64,000 nucleotides of DNA from Alkalispirochaeta americana (GTDB lineage Bacteria > Spirochaetota > Spirochaetia > DSM-27196 > Alkalispirochaetaceae): assembly GCF_900156105.1 (NCBI RefSeq), contig NZ_FTMS01000012.1, positions 62,001-126,000 of the forward strand, written 5' to 3'. The position numbers and the translations under genes were made by a program. The notes beneath the pieces were generated by a model that saw only the letters and a list, made by a program, of their open reading frames with translations, was not told the origin of the DNA and did no database searches. Shown here one piece after another: positions 1 through 7,745 of the stretch (positions are counted from its first letter, which is position 1; each line of letters starts with the position of its first letter).

Positions 1-1005
1 TATATTGAGGCAATCGCTCCCAGCCCCAAGGCGGTGCTTATCACCGGCGAGAGCGGAACGGGAAAAGAACTACTGGCCCGAGCGATCCACCAGGCGGGGG
101 ATCGGGAGGGGCCTTTTGTGGCGGTGAACGTGGCCGGTCTGGACGATGTTCTTTTCTCGGATACCCTCTTCGGGCATCTCCGGGGGGCCTTTACAGGTGC
201 AGATCGCTCCCGGGGCGGTTTGGTCGAACGGGCCCAGGGGGGGACGCTCTTTCTTGACGAGATCGGTGATCTGGAGCCCCTGAGCCAGGTAAAGCTCCTG
301 CGCCTGATCCAGGAGGGTGAGTACTATCCGCTGGGATCAGACGAGCCCCGCCAGGCCTCAATCAGGATTGTGGCAGCCACCAACGCCGATCTTCTGGAAC
401 GGCAACATCAGGGAACGTTTCGCAAAGACCTCTATTATCGCTTGGTGTCCCATCGCATACGGGTTCCGGCACTGCGGGAACGACGTGAGGACATACCCTT
501 GCTGGTGGATCATTTTGTGGCCGAAGCAGCAGCCGAGCTGGGAGAGCCTGCTCCCGCTGTCTCTGACGATGCCCTGCGGTTGCTCGCCCGGGCTGGCTAT
601 CCCGGGAATATCCGGGAGCTTCAGGCGATCGTGGCCGATGCCGTGAGTCGTGCCCGGGGTGGGGAATTGCCTCTTTCGGTGATCCGGGAATACTTTCGAA
701 CGACTCAGGGGGAATCTGTCCGGGGAGATTTCGGGGAGGATCAGGGAGTTCGCGAGGGGGCCGGGGTCTCCCCCGGGGGCGGTCGATCCCTCGCGGCCGG
801 TGAAGTTTCTCCCGAGGGGTTTCAGGGGGAGCGCCTCTCCTGGAGTGGCTCTTTCCCGATGCTTGCAGAGGCCGAGCGTTTCCTGATTACCGAGGCGCTT
901 CGACGCTGCGACAATAACCAGACTGCTGCTGCCCAGCTTCTGGGTGTCTCTCAGTCCACTTTGAGCCGGTGGTTGCGGAAAAATGCCCCCGGTCAGAATG
1001 CATAG
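1..1005 (+). CDS. sigma-54-dependent transcriptional activator (3' part)
   Basis: The frame is open from base 1, so the N-terminal sensor part lies outside the window. The visible 334 residues begin inside the AAA+ domain: Walker A GESGTGKE at about residues 16-23, the sigma-54 contact loop GAFTGA at 62-67 and Walker B TLFLDEIGDL at 82-91. A glycine/glutamate-rich linker of about 55 residues follows. The C-terminus is a Fis-type helix-turn-helix (NQTAAAQLLGVSQSTLSRWL). This is a complete ATPase plus DNA-binding half of an NtrC-family enhancer-binding protein, which remodels sigma-54 RNA polymerase. The sensor domain, and so the signal, cannot be seen. No -24/-12 promoter (TGGC-N8-TGC) was recognised downstream, so its target may lie elsewhere. 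Confidence 0.93.
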   Translation, partial: YIEAIAPSPKAVLITGESGTGKELLARAIHQAGDREGPFVAVNVAGLDDVLFSDTLFGHLRGAFTGADRSRGGLVERAQGGTLFLDEIGDLEPLSQVKLLRLIQEGEYYPLGSDEPRQASIRIVAATNADLLERQHQGTFRKDLYYRLVSHRIRVPALRERREDIPLLVDHFVAEAAAELGEPAPAVSDDALRLLARAGYPGNIRELQAIVADAVSRARGGELPLSVIREYFRTTQGESVRGDFGEDQGVREGAGVSPGGGRSLAAGEVSPEGFQGERLSWSGSFPMLAEAERFLITEALRRCDNNQTAAAQLLGVSQSTLSRWLRKNAPGQNA

Positions 1006-1043
1006 CTATGCAAAATGCATGATTCTTTCCATGCATTTTGCAT
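999..1043. promoter_or_regulatory. nested ATGCAT-rich palindromes after the activator gene
   Basis: A perfect 14-bp palindrome (TGCATAGCTATGCA, 999-1012) spans the stop codon of the activator gene. It overlaps a perfect 14-bp inverted repeat with arms at 1008-1021 and 1030-1043, separated by 8 bases. The same ATGCAT/TGCAT core occurs five times in 46 bp. There is no T-run after the hairpin, so a classical terminator is not obvious. A protein-binding array or a rho-independent-like hairpin are both possible. Confidence 0.5.
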
Positions 1044-1411
1044 GGACCCCTGGTGTTTTTCGGTCTTCCGCGACGACCCGGGGTGATCAATTTATTTTTC
1101 TGGCCTTTTAATTTATTCCTGGACAATAAGATGGGTTTCTTTGTCTCGTTTTCCCATTTGTTGGCATGTATCTTGCTATGTATTTACTGTGATCCCCCGG
1201 GTAACCCAAGGGTGCGGGGGGGTGTGTAAAAAAGTAAAAAATGCAGATGTAAAAAACAGGTAAAAGACAGGTAAAAAAACAGGTAAAGATGTAACAAGTG
1301 ATGTAATATGTAAAAAGGCGGTTGCCTTTCAGGCAGGTTGCTCGGCGTGGCGTAGTCCCCGCTGGTTTGTATTGTTTCTGACTCCCTGGAGAATCCCTCC
1401 GTTGTATCTGG
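1044..1411. other. gene-poor spacer with periodic GTAAA tracts
   Basis: No convincing gene is seen between the activator and the CheY promoter. From 1226 to 1316 the + strand carries nine GTAA(A) tracts starting at 1226, 1234, 1249, 1260, 1271, 1283, 1291, 1303 and 1310. The central four are spaced 11-12 bp, close to one helical turn, which would favour curved DNA. A run of seven or more G residues lies just before it (about 1216-1222). Short reading frames across this stretch have no SD or family resemblance. Confidence 0.5.
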
Positions 1412-1440
1412 TTGCAAAGGGATGGTTTTTTGGGTATAAG
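1412..1440 (+). promoter_or_regulatory. sigma-70-type promoter for the CheY/ABC operon
   Basis: TTGCAA (1412-1417), a 17-bp spacer and TATAAG (1435-1440) make a good housekeeping promoter. The predicted start near 1447 leaves a leader of about 40 bases before the CheY gene at 1489. Confidence 0.6.
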
Positions 1441-1488
1441 TCACGGTAGGGAGGAGCGTAGCCTGATGAAAAGCAGAGGTGCCCGGGT

Positions 1489-1896
1489 ATGAATGAAAAG
1501 CCGCTTGAGGGGTTGCGCCCTGATGGTACGCCGTACCGTGTCCTGGTCGTCGATGACTCGATCTTTGTAGCGAAGCAGCTCACCCAGATTCTCACGTCGG
1601 CGGGTTTCGAGATCGCCGCCACGGCAGAGAACGGCGAAGAGGCGGTGGAAAAGTACAAGGAACTGTACCCCGCCGTCGATCTGGTCACGATGGACATAAC
1701 CATGCCCAAGCTGGACGGCGTGTCGGCGCTCCAAAAAATTATCGACTTCGACAAAGCCGCCAGGGTCATCATGATCAGCGCTCTGGGTAAAAATGACCTC
1801 GTCAAAAACTCGCTCATGATTGGCGCAAAAAATTATATCGTGAAGCCTCTGGATCGAAAGAAGGTGCTGGAACGGATCGTTCTCGCCCTGGGCTGA
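1489..1896 (+). CDS. CheY-like single-domain response regulator
   Basis: A 135-residue stand-alone receiver domain. The acidic pocket is D22-D23, the phospho-acceptor is D69 (in VTMDITMPKLDG), the switch position is S97 and the conserved lysine is K119 (in IVKPLD). No output domain follows, as in CheY proteins that bind the flagellar switch or act as phosphate relays. SD AGAGGT lies 8 bases before the ATG. It sits 8 bp upstream of an oligopeptide-type ABC operon and downstream of its own promoter, so co-transcription with the transporter is likely. Chemotaxis is the default role, but no CheA, CheW or CheX is adjacent, so a different histidine kinase partner is possible. Confidence 0.85.
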   Translation: MNEKPLEGLRPDGTPYRVLVVDDSIFVAKQLTQILTSAGFEIAATAENGEEAVEKYKELYPAVDLVTMDITMPKLDGVSALQKIIDFDKAARVIMISALGKNDLVKNSLMIGAKNYIVKPLDRKKVLERIVLALG

Positions 1897-1904
1897 CAGA
1901 CGCG

Positions 1905-2831
1905 TTGGGTTCTTTCCGCTGGATTCTTTCGCTTCTCTTCCACGCTCTGGCCGTGGTTTTTCTGGTTGCCACAGCCTCCTTCTTTCTTCTCCAGGTCATA
2001 CCTGGCGATCCCGCGGCGGTGGTGGCGGGCCTTGACGCCGACGAGGCAACCCTCGCGACGGTGCGTCGCTCCATGGGGCTCGACGAGGCGGTCTATCTGC
2101 GCTACCTCCGCTGGATTTCCGGACTTCTCCGAGGCCGCCTGGGCGATTCCCTGATCCAGGGCAGGCCTGTGGAGGAACTGATCGCCCAGCGCTTGCCGGT
2201 AACGCTCTCTCTTGCGGGAGCAGCGTTGGTGTCCAGCGTTTTTATGGGGCTGGCGATGGCCCTGGTTGGTTCTGCCAGCCGGATCGGAGAGCGCCTGGTG
2301 CGTATTCTTGAGTATCTGGCCTTTGCCTTTCCGCAGTTCTGGGTGGCGTTGCTCCTGATTTATCTCTTCGCCTTCCGTCTGGGATGGTTTCCTCTCTTTG
2401 GCGCCGGGGAGCCGGGATCGCTGGTGCTGCCTGCTCTCTCTCTGGGGATCTCCAACGCGGCCGTGGTCTCCCGAACGGCCAGAGCCAGCCTGAAGGATCT
2501 CCTCCGGGGAAACCACGCTGCGGCTGCCCGGGCTCTGGGGATCTCGCCCCGAAGAATTTTCCTGGTCCACCTTTTGCCTCTTGCAATGATTCCCTTGCTG
2601 CCGGTCCTGGTGATTCAGGCCGGGTATCTTCTGGCCGGAGCCATCGTGGTAGAGCAGGTCTTCGGCCTTCCCGGGGTGGGCCGTCTTACCCTGACGGCGA
2701 TTGTCCAGCGTGATCTGCCGGTCATTCAGGGCAGCATTGTTGTCTTTGGTCTTGCCTTTCCCCTGCTGAATGCCCTGGGTGATTTTCTGGTGGGTCTTCT
2801 GTGGCCCCGGTTGCGTCTGGAGGGCCGGTAA
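1905..2831 (+). CDS. ABC transporter permease, DppB/OppB type
   Basis: A 308-residue integral membrane protein of the binding-protein-dependent peptide/nickel importer family. An N-terminal transmembrane helix ends in VIPGDPAAVV, typical of DppB. The cytoplasmic coupling helix carries the EAA-like motif AAARALGISPRRIFLVHLLP. It would pair with the second permease at 5983-6804 to form the channel. The start is a TTG with no clear SD, chosen because it gives the usual N-terminal length and lies only 8 bp after the CheY stop, so translational coupling is plausible. The stop shares one base with the next start (TAATG). Substrate cannot be read from sequence; peptides, nickel or glycosides are all used by this family. 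Confidence 0.9.
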   Translation: MGSFRWILSLLFHALAVVFLVATASFFLLQVIPGDPAAVVAGLDADEATLATVRRSMGLDEAVYLRYLRWISGLLRGRLGDSLIQGRPVEELIAQRLPVTLSLAGAALVSSVFMGLAMALVGSASRIGERLVRILEYLAFAFPQFWVALLLIYLFAFRLGWFPLFGAGEPGSLVLPALSLGISNAAVVSRTARASLKDLLRGNHAAAARALGISPRRIFLVHLLPLAMIPLLPVLVIQAGYLLAGAIVVEQVFGLPGVGRLTLTAIVQRDLPVIQGSIVVFGLAFPLLNALGDFLVGLLWPRLRLEGR

Positions 2832-3769
2832 TGAAAACGGCGGGAATTCAGGTGAGAAATCTCCGGGTGGAGACCCTTCAGGAAAAAAACCCCCGGCTTC
2901 TGGTGGGTCCTCTGGACCTGAGGATACTGCCTGGGGAAATTCTCGCCCTGGTGGGCGAGAGCGGGAGCGGAAAAACCCTGACCCTTCGCGCCCTCGCCGG
3001 TGTTCCTCCCCGCGGCCTGGGTATTACCGCATCTCCCGGCGATCTTCCGCTTTCATCGCGGTGCGGAATGGTCTTTCAGGACCCTTTCAGTTACTTCAAC
3101 CCCCGGTGGCGGATGTTTCGTTCCATTGCCGAGGTTCTTCGGGTGGTGCGCAAGGTTCCCCGGGAGAAGATTGCTCCTTTGGTGGAATCACTCCTGGAAA
3201 GTGTAGGGCTTTCCCGGGAAGAGGGTGAGCTTTTCCCCTTCGAAATGTCGGGGGGAATGGCCCAACGCAGCGCTATCGCAATTGCCCTGGCTGTGGATCC
3301 TCAGGTGCTGTGCGCTGACGAGGCCACCAGTGCCCTGGATCCGGCGACGAGGGACCGCATCCTCCATCTCATTGCCGAAATATGCCGCCAGCGATGCATG
3401 GCTGCCGTGGTCGTTTCTCACGATCTGCCCGGCTTGGTGGGTCACGCCGATCGGGTGGTGGTCATGTACCGGGGGCTCGCCGTGGAAGAGGGGGCTGCCG
3501 AGGTCGTTTTGCGCGAGAGCCGCCATCGCTATACCGATTTTCTTGTGCGGTGTCACCCGGGCATCCACACCCGGGGCGGGAAGCTTCCCGAAATTCCGCC
3601 CGATGCCTTCAAAGCCGAAGATGAGGTGTCTCAGCACCAACGAGGATGTCCCTTTGCCGGACGATGCCCTGGTGCAGCCGAATTGTGCCTGCAGGAGATG
3701 CCTCCCTGGCAGGGCGGATCAACCCACAGGTTTCGCTGTTTTTACCCCGCGAGAGGAACCACGCCATGA
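2831..3769 (+). CDS. ABC transporter ATP-binding protein, DppD/OppD type
   Basis: A 312-residue ATPase. Walker A is GESGSGKT, the signature is MSGGMAQR (last part of the canonical LSGGQ changed to SGGMA), Walker B is VLCADEATSALD and the H-loop is SHD. The C-terminal extension has the cysteine-containing CPFAGRCPGA segment typical of OppD/DppD-type subunits. The ATG overlaps the preceding stop by one base. In-frame starts further upstream lie inside the permease gene and were rejected. It should form a heterodimer with the ATPase at 3766-4464 on the cytoplasmic face. Confidence 0.92.
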   Translation: MKTAGIQVRNLRVETLQEKNPRLLVGPLDLRILPGEILALVGESGSGKTLTLRALAGVPPRGLGITASPGDLPLSSRCGMVFQDPFSYFNPRWRMFRSIAEVLRVVRKVPREKIAPLVESLLESVGLSREEGELFPFEMSGGMAQRSAIAIALAVDPQVLCADEATSALDPATRDRILHLIAEICRQRCMAAVVVSHDLPGLVGHADRVVVMYRGLAVEEGAAEVVLRESRHRYTDFLVRCHPGIHTRGGKLPEIPPDAFKAEDEVSQHQRGCPFAGRCPGAAELCLQEMPPWQGGSTHRFRCFYPARGTTP

Positions 3770-4464
3770 TCAGCCAGGGATCGCCGGTGGTGGAGCTGCG
3801 GGGGATCTCCCGGTCCTACCGCTGGCGGGGAACGGTCCGGTCCGTGCTGAACGATCTGGATTGTACCATTCTGCCTGGCACCGTTACGGGCATTCAGGGA
3901 ACATCGGGAACGGGAAAGACCACCCTTGCCCGCGTTCTGGCTGGCCTGGACCGTTCCTTTTCGGGGGCCCGGTGGCTGGCAGGGGATCTTCCCGACGCAG
4001 CGGTGCAGATGGTATTTCAGGATTCCCTGCAGGCTTTCAACCCCAGGTTGTCCCTGGAGATATCCCTTGGTGAGGCTCTGGCAGCGTCGGGGCAGCTCTC
4101 CTGGTTGGGTTCCCGCCGGGAAAGAAAGGTTCTTCTCTCCCGGGCAATCGCCCAGGTGGGGCTGGAGCCGTCTCTGCTGCAACGGACTCCAGGGCGCCTC
4201 TCGGGAGGGCAACGGCAGCGGGCGGCCATTGCCAGGGCACTGCTGATGAATCCGGCCGTGCTCGTTCTGGACGAACCCGTGGCGGCTCTGGATCTGAGTA
4301 TTCAGGCCAGGATTCTTAATCTCCTCCAGCGTCTTCGGGAAGAACGGCTTCAGGAAGCACGGCCGATCGCGCTGGTTGTGATCTCCCATGATCCGGCGGT
4401 GCTGCGCCATTTGTGTGGAGAAATCTATTCCTTGCAGGAGGGAAAACTATGGCGGGAAGAATAG
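3766..4464 (+). CDS. ABC transporter ATP-binding protein, DppF/OppF type (short)
   Basis: A 232-residue ATPase with Walker A GTSGTGKT, signature LSGGQRQR, Walker B VLVLDEPVAALD and H-loop SHD. It starts at an ATGA overlap with the previous stop, with GAGAGG about 9 bases upstream. It lacks the cysteine-rich C-terminal tail normally present on OppF/DppF (usual length about 310-330), so it is a minimal nucleotide-binding domain. The canonical LSGGQ here, against the variant signature in its partner, suggests the two ATP sites are not equivalent. Its end overlaps the binding-protein gene by 16 bp. Confidence 0.9.
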   Translation: MISQGSPVVELRGISRSYRWRGTVRSVLNDLDCTILPGTVTGIQGTSGTGKTTLARVLAGLDRSFSGARWLAGDLPDAAVQMVFQDSLQAFNPRLSLEISLGEALAASGQLSWLGSRRERKVLLSRAIAQVGLEPSLLQRTPGRLSGGQRQRAAIARALLMNPAVLVLDEPVAALDLSIQARILNLLQRLREERLQEARPIALVVISHDPAVLRHLCGEIYSLQEGKLWREE

Positions 4465-6005
4465 CAGGCAAAACGGGGAAGACTCCCCTGGCGGTGGTGG
4501 TTCTGGCTGTTTTGACGGGGCTCTTGATGCTGCCGGCCTGGGCCGGTGCTGCCGGACGGACAGAAGAGGACGCAGCTCCCGGAACCAGGCTGGTCTATGG
4601 AATCTCGGGGGATCCCGACACCCTTGATCCTCACGCTACCACGGGAACGCTCACTTTCCAGACGATGCGAAGCGTCTACGACACTCTGGTTGAACCAGAT
4701 CAGGAGGGGGAAATCGTTCCCGCCCTGGCCTCGTCCTGGGAGGTTTCCAGCGATGGCTTGCGGTGGGTCTTTGAGTTGCGTCAGGGTGTCGTCTTCCATG
4801 ACGGACAGGAGTTCACCTCCCGGGACGTGAAGGCCTCGCTTGAGCGTCTTCGCGATCCTGATTTCGCCTCTCCCAGCTCCCACGAGTTTGCCGTGGTGGA
4901 TCAGGTAATCCCCCACGGGCCCTGGCGGGTGGAGCTGGTTCTCGCAGAGCCCCACGCGCCGCTTCTGGCAACCCTCGCTTCGGGGTGGGCTGCCATGCTC
5001 CCGGCAGATCGCATAACCCAGGGCCATGATTTTGGAGCGGAACCGGTGGGAACCGGTCCGTTCCGTTTCGAGCGCTGGCTCCGGGACAGCGAGATACTCC
5101 TTTCCCGCAACGATTCCTACTGGATGGAGGAGGCCCCCTTCCTGAAGGACGTGCAGTTCCGTGTTATCACCGAGCAGGCGGTGATGGCCCAGGCCCTGGC
5201 GCGGGGGCGCATTGATGTTGCCGATATCGTGGTGGAACCGGAGCTCTCCTTTTTGCGGAATACCGATGCGGTGAAGCTCTACGAATCGACCTCGGCCCTG
5301 GTGATGGTGCTGGCGATCAACACCAGAAGGGCTCCCCTTGATCAGCTGGAGGTGCGACAGGGAATCAACGCGGCGATCGACAAGCAGGCCGCTCTGGATA
5401 TCGCCTATGCCGGGGGGCAAGTGGTGGGAACCTTCATGGATGTTTCCAACCCCTACTACGCCGACTTTACCGACCTGTATTGCCATGATCCGGATTTTGC
5501 CAGAGAGGTAGCAGACAGGACCTCCTTCGATCGGGATCTGGTGATCGTTTTACCCCAGAACTTCGAACCCCATGTGCGGGCCGGAGAACTCTATCACGAG
5601 ATGCTTCGCCAGGCGGGATTTCCCGTGAGAACCCAGCTGGTAGACTGGTCAACCTGGCTGAGTGATGTCTATCGGGGCGGGCAGTTCGATCTGACCGTGA
5701 TTGGCCACACGGGCAAACTGGATCCCCACGGCCGGCTGGCCCGGTATGGTACGGAAAAGACCTACGTGGGCTGGGAAGATGAGGAAACGGCAGCAGCAAT
5801 CGAGGAGGCTCGGCGGGCCCTCGATCCGGAGAGGCGCCGTGAACTCTACGGAGAGGCGTTGCACCGCATGGCCCGGGAGCTGCCCTTCGTCTTTGTGGGG
5901 AGCCCCTACCGCTATGTGGGGCTGAATGCTGCGCTGGAGGGCTTCTTTATGGACAGCCAGCTGGATACACCGGATTTGCGTCGTGTCCGATTCTCTGCGG
6001 ACTGA
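4449..6005 (+). CDS. ABC transporter periplasmic substrate-binding protein, SBP_bac_5 family
   Basis: A 518-residue family-5 solute-binding protein (DppA/OppA/NikA class). It has a signal peptide (charged MAGRIAGKTGK, then a hydrophobic stretch ending near AWAGA) and the family opening LVYGISGDPDTLDPHATT. No lipobox cysteine is visible, so it is probably a soluble periplasmic protein. The ATG at 4449 has a perfect AGGAGG about 7 bases upstream inside the ATPase gene; an in-frame GTG upstream was rejected. It delivers ligand to the permease pair in this operon. Gene order here (permease, ATPase, ATPase, binding protein, permease) differs from the common A-B-C-D-F order. Confidence 0.92.
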   Translation: MAGRIAGKTGKTPLAVVVLAVLTGLLMLPAWAGAAGRTEEDAAPGTRLVYGISGDPDTLDPHATTGTLTFQTMRSVYDTLVEPDQEGEIVPALASSWEVSSDGLRWVFELRQGVVFHDGQEFTSRDVKASLERLRDPDFASPSSHEFAVVDQVIPHGPWRVELVLAEPHAPLLATLASGWAAMLPADRITQGHDFGAEPVGTGPFRFERWLRDSEILLSRNDSYWMEEAPFLKDVQFRVITEQAVMAQALARGRIDVADIVVEPELSFLRNTDAVKLYESTSALVMVLAINTRRAPLDQLEVRQGINAAIDKQAALDIAYAGGQVVGTFMDVSNPYYADFTDLYCHDPDFAREVADRTSFDRDLVIVLPQNFEPHVRAGELYHEMLRQAGFPVRTQLVDWSTWLSDVYRGGQFDLTVIGHTGKLDPHGRLARYGTEKTYVGWEDEETAAAIEEARRALDPERRRELYGEALHRMARELPFVFVGSPYRYVGLNAALEGFFMDSQLDTPDLRRVRFSAD

Positions 6006-6804
6006 CCGTCTCGGGGCGGTGGCGGCCCTGGGGCTTCTGATCCTGGCAGGGCTTGCAAGCCTTGCAGCGGTCCCCCTGGCGGGGGACCCCCTGAATCAGG
6101 ATCTGGCCCGGATGTTCTTGCCGCCCCTGAGTCCGGGGCACCTTCTGGGGACGGATCATTTGGGGAGGGATGTGCTCAGCAGGGTGCTCCACGGAGGGCG
6201 AAGTTCCTTCCTGGTTTCCCTGGGGTCGGCGGGGCTCGCCGCCGTGCTTGGAACCTTTCTGGGGATCGTCTCGGCCATGGACCGCAAGGGAAGTCTTGAC
6301 CGGCTTTTGCAAGTTCTCAACGATGCGATCCTGGCCTTTCCCACCATTCTTCTGGCCATTACCGTGGCTATCATCTTCTCTCCGGGGATCTACCAGGTCA
6401 CGGTTACCCTGGGAATCGTCTTTGCCCCCGTGCTGTACCGGGTTTCCCGGGTTGAGGCGCGGCGGGTGATGCAACAGGAGTTTTATCAAGTTTCGCAGAT
6501 GCTCGGGACGGGTCGGGTCCTGCGGGGTATCCTGCACCTTTTGCCCAACGTGGTTCCCCAGGTGCTGGTTCAGAGTGCCAGTCTCGCCGCTCTGGCGATC
6601 GGGACCGAAGCAGCTCTCTCCTTCCTCGGATTAGGCGCACAGCCGCCGAATCCCAGCTGGGGCCTCATGTTGAACGACGCCCGGCGATATCTTCTGGATG
6701 CACCGTATTTGTCGATTATTCCCGGGGCTGCCGCTGCGCTCCTGGCGTTTTGTTTTCAGTTCCTCTCTGATTACGGAGCCGAGTTCTTCCACCTCCAGGA
6801 GTAG
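5983..6804 (+). CDS. ABC transporter permease, DppC/OppC type
   Basis: Second channel subunit, about 273 residues. It contains the DppC signature LLGTDHLGRDVLSRVLHG, several membrane helices, and a C-terminal part ending in an aromatic-rich LSDYGAEFFHLQE. The start is uncertain: GTG at 5983 gives the usual short cytoplasmic N-terminus (VSDSLRTDRLGAVAALGL) and overlaps the binding-protein gene by 23 bp, while an ATG at 5926 would add 19 poorly conserved residues. Neither has a strong SD. It is the last gene of the importer operon. Confidence 0.87.
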   Translation: MSDSLRTDRLGAVAALGLLILAGLASLAAVPLAGDPLNQDLARMFLPPLSPGHLLGTDHLGRDVLSRVLHGGRSSFLVSLGSAGLAAVLGTFLGIVSAMDRKGSLDRLLQVLNDAILAFPTILLAITVAIIFSPGIYQVTVTLGIVFAPVLYRVSRVEARRVMQQEFYQVSQMLGTGRVLRGILHLLPNVVPQVLVQSASLAALAIGTEAALSFLGLGAQPPNPSWGLMLNDARRYLLDAPYLSIIPGAAAALLAFCFQFLSDYGAEFFHLQE

Positions 6805-6872
6805 CAACCGGCAGGGTGGGTCCCTGTTTGCTCCGGGTGGATCGATCGAGGATCAAACCCGGTTTCCATCGC

Positions 6873-6901
6873 TTTACCTCCCCTGATTCATGGGCTACAC
6901 T
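6873..6901 (+). promoter_or_regulatory. promoter placed directly on the TPR gene start
   Basis: TTTACC (6873-6878), a 17-bp spacer and TACACT (6896-6901). The predicted transcription start, about 7 bases beyond the -10 box, falls on or next to the ATG at 6909, and there is no SD before that ATG. This is the geometry of a leaderless transcript. Confidence 0.5.
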
Positions 6902-6908
6902 TGCTTGC

Positions 6909-7745
6909 ATGAAGTCCTATCGCTACTGGAAGAACCTTTGCCTGGGGATGTTTCTCTGCGGAGTCATTCTGCAGGCTGCGTCAGCGGAGCAAAGACCCGT
7001 CGTTTCCCCGGAAGAGCAGGCCCGGTACGAGGCCCTTCAGGATGAAGCCCGTCGAGCCTACGGGCAGGGGAATCCCCAGGAGGCGCTTCGCCTCTATGAA
7101 GAACTCCAGAACCTGGCCCCCGAAGAGGGGGATATCGCCTACAATCGGGGCACCCTGCTCATGGATCTGGGACGCTACCAGGAGGCGATCGAAGTTTTCT
7201 CCGAGGCCGAAGAGCTGGGAGCCCTCTCGTCCCGCCTCTTCTATAATCGGGGAATCGCCTTCACCAAAACAGGGCATCTCCACCGGGCTCTTCGCGACTA
7301 CGATCGGGCCTGGGAAAAAGCCCCCGAGGATTCAGCGATCCTGAACAACCGGGGGGTGGTCCTGGTTCGGCTTGAGGACATCCAGGAGGCGATCCGCAGT
7401 TTTGAGCTCGCCCACGAGTACACGCCCGATTATCCGGACCCCCTCTTTCACCTGGGAACGATCTTCTACGACCAGGGCGATTTTGAAGAGGCGATCGGGC
7501 GATACCGGCTTGTTCTGGAAATTGACGATTCATTCACCAAGGCCCGATTCAATCTGGGAAACGCCTTGTACCAGGTCGGAGAGTTTCGCCAGGCCTTCGA
7601 GGAGTTTCTGTTGCTCCACCAGCAGGATGGGGAGAACAGCGACGTCTTGTACAATCTGGGGGTGAGCGCCGTGGCCGCCGCCGAAGAAGCCCGGCAGGAG
7701 AAACCCCGGCAGGAAGAAAGAGAGGAAGACCATGGCGATTCGTAA
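6909..7745 (+). CDS. exported tetratricopeptide-repeat protein
   Basis: A 278-residue protein with an N-terminal signal peptide (MKSYRYWKNL, hydrophobic core, cleavage probably after QAASA). It is followed by about five or six tandem TPR units, for example IAYNRGTLLMDLGRYQEAIE and FNLGNALYQVGEFRQAFEEF. TPRs form a superhelical protein-binding scaffold, so it is probably a periplasmic or envelope adaptor. The C-terminus is a charged, low-complexity tail (EEARQEKPRQEERE). The ATG has no SD but lies where a promoter predicts the transcript start. Its end overlaps the acetate kinase gene by 14 bp. No specific partner can be named. Confidence 0.8.
   Translation: MKSYRYWKNLCLGMFLCGVILQAASAEQRPVVSPEEQARYEALQDEARRAYGQGNPQEALRLYEELQNLAPEEGDIAYNRGTLLMDLGRYQEAIEVFSEAEELGALSSRLFYNRGIAFTKTGHLHRALRDYDRAWEKAPEDSAILNNRGVVLVRLEDIQEAIRSFELAHEYTPDYPDPLFHLGTIFYDQGDFEEAIGRYRLVLEIDDSFTKARFNLGNALYQVGEFRQAFEEFLLLHQQDGENSDVLYNLGVSAVAAAEEARQEKPRQEEREEDHGDS

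Noticed and set aside
1044-1440. Short reading frames in the spacer before CheY (for example on the minus strand 1184-1444)
   Set aside because: They are low-complexity translations of the A-tract repeats, without SD or conserved features.
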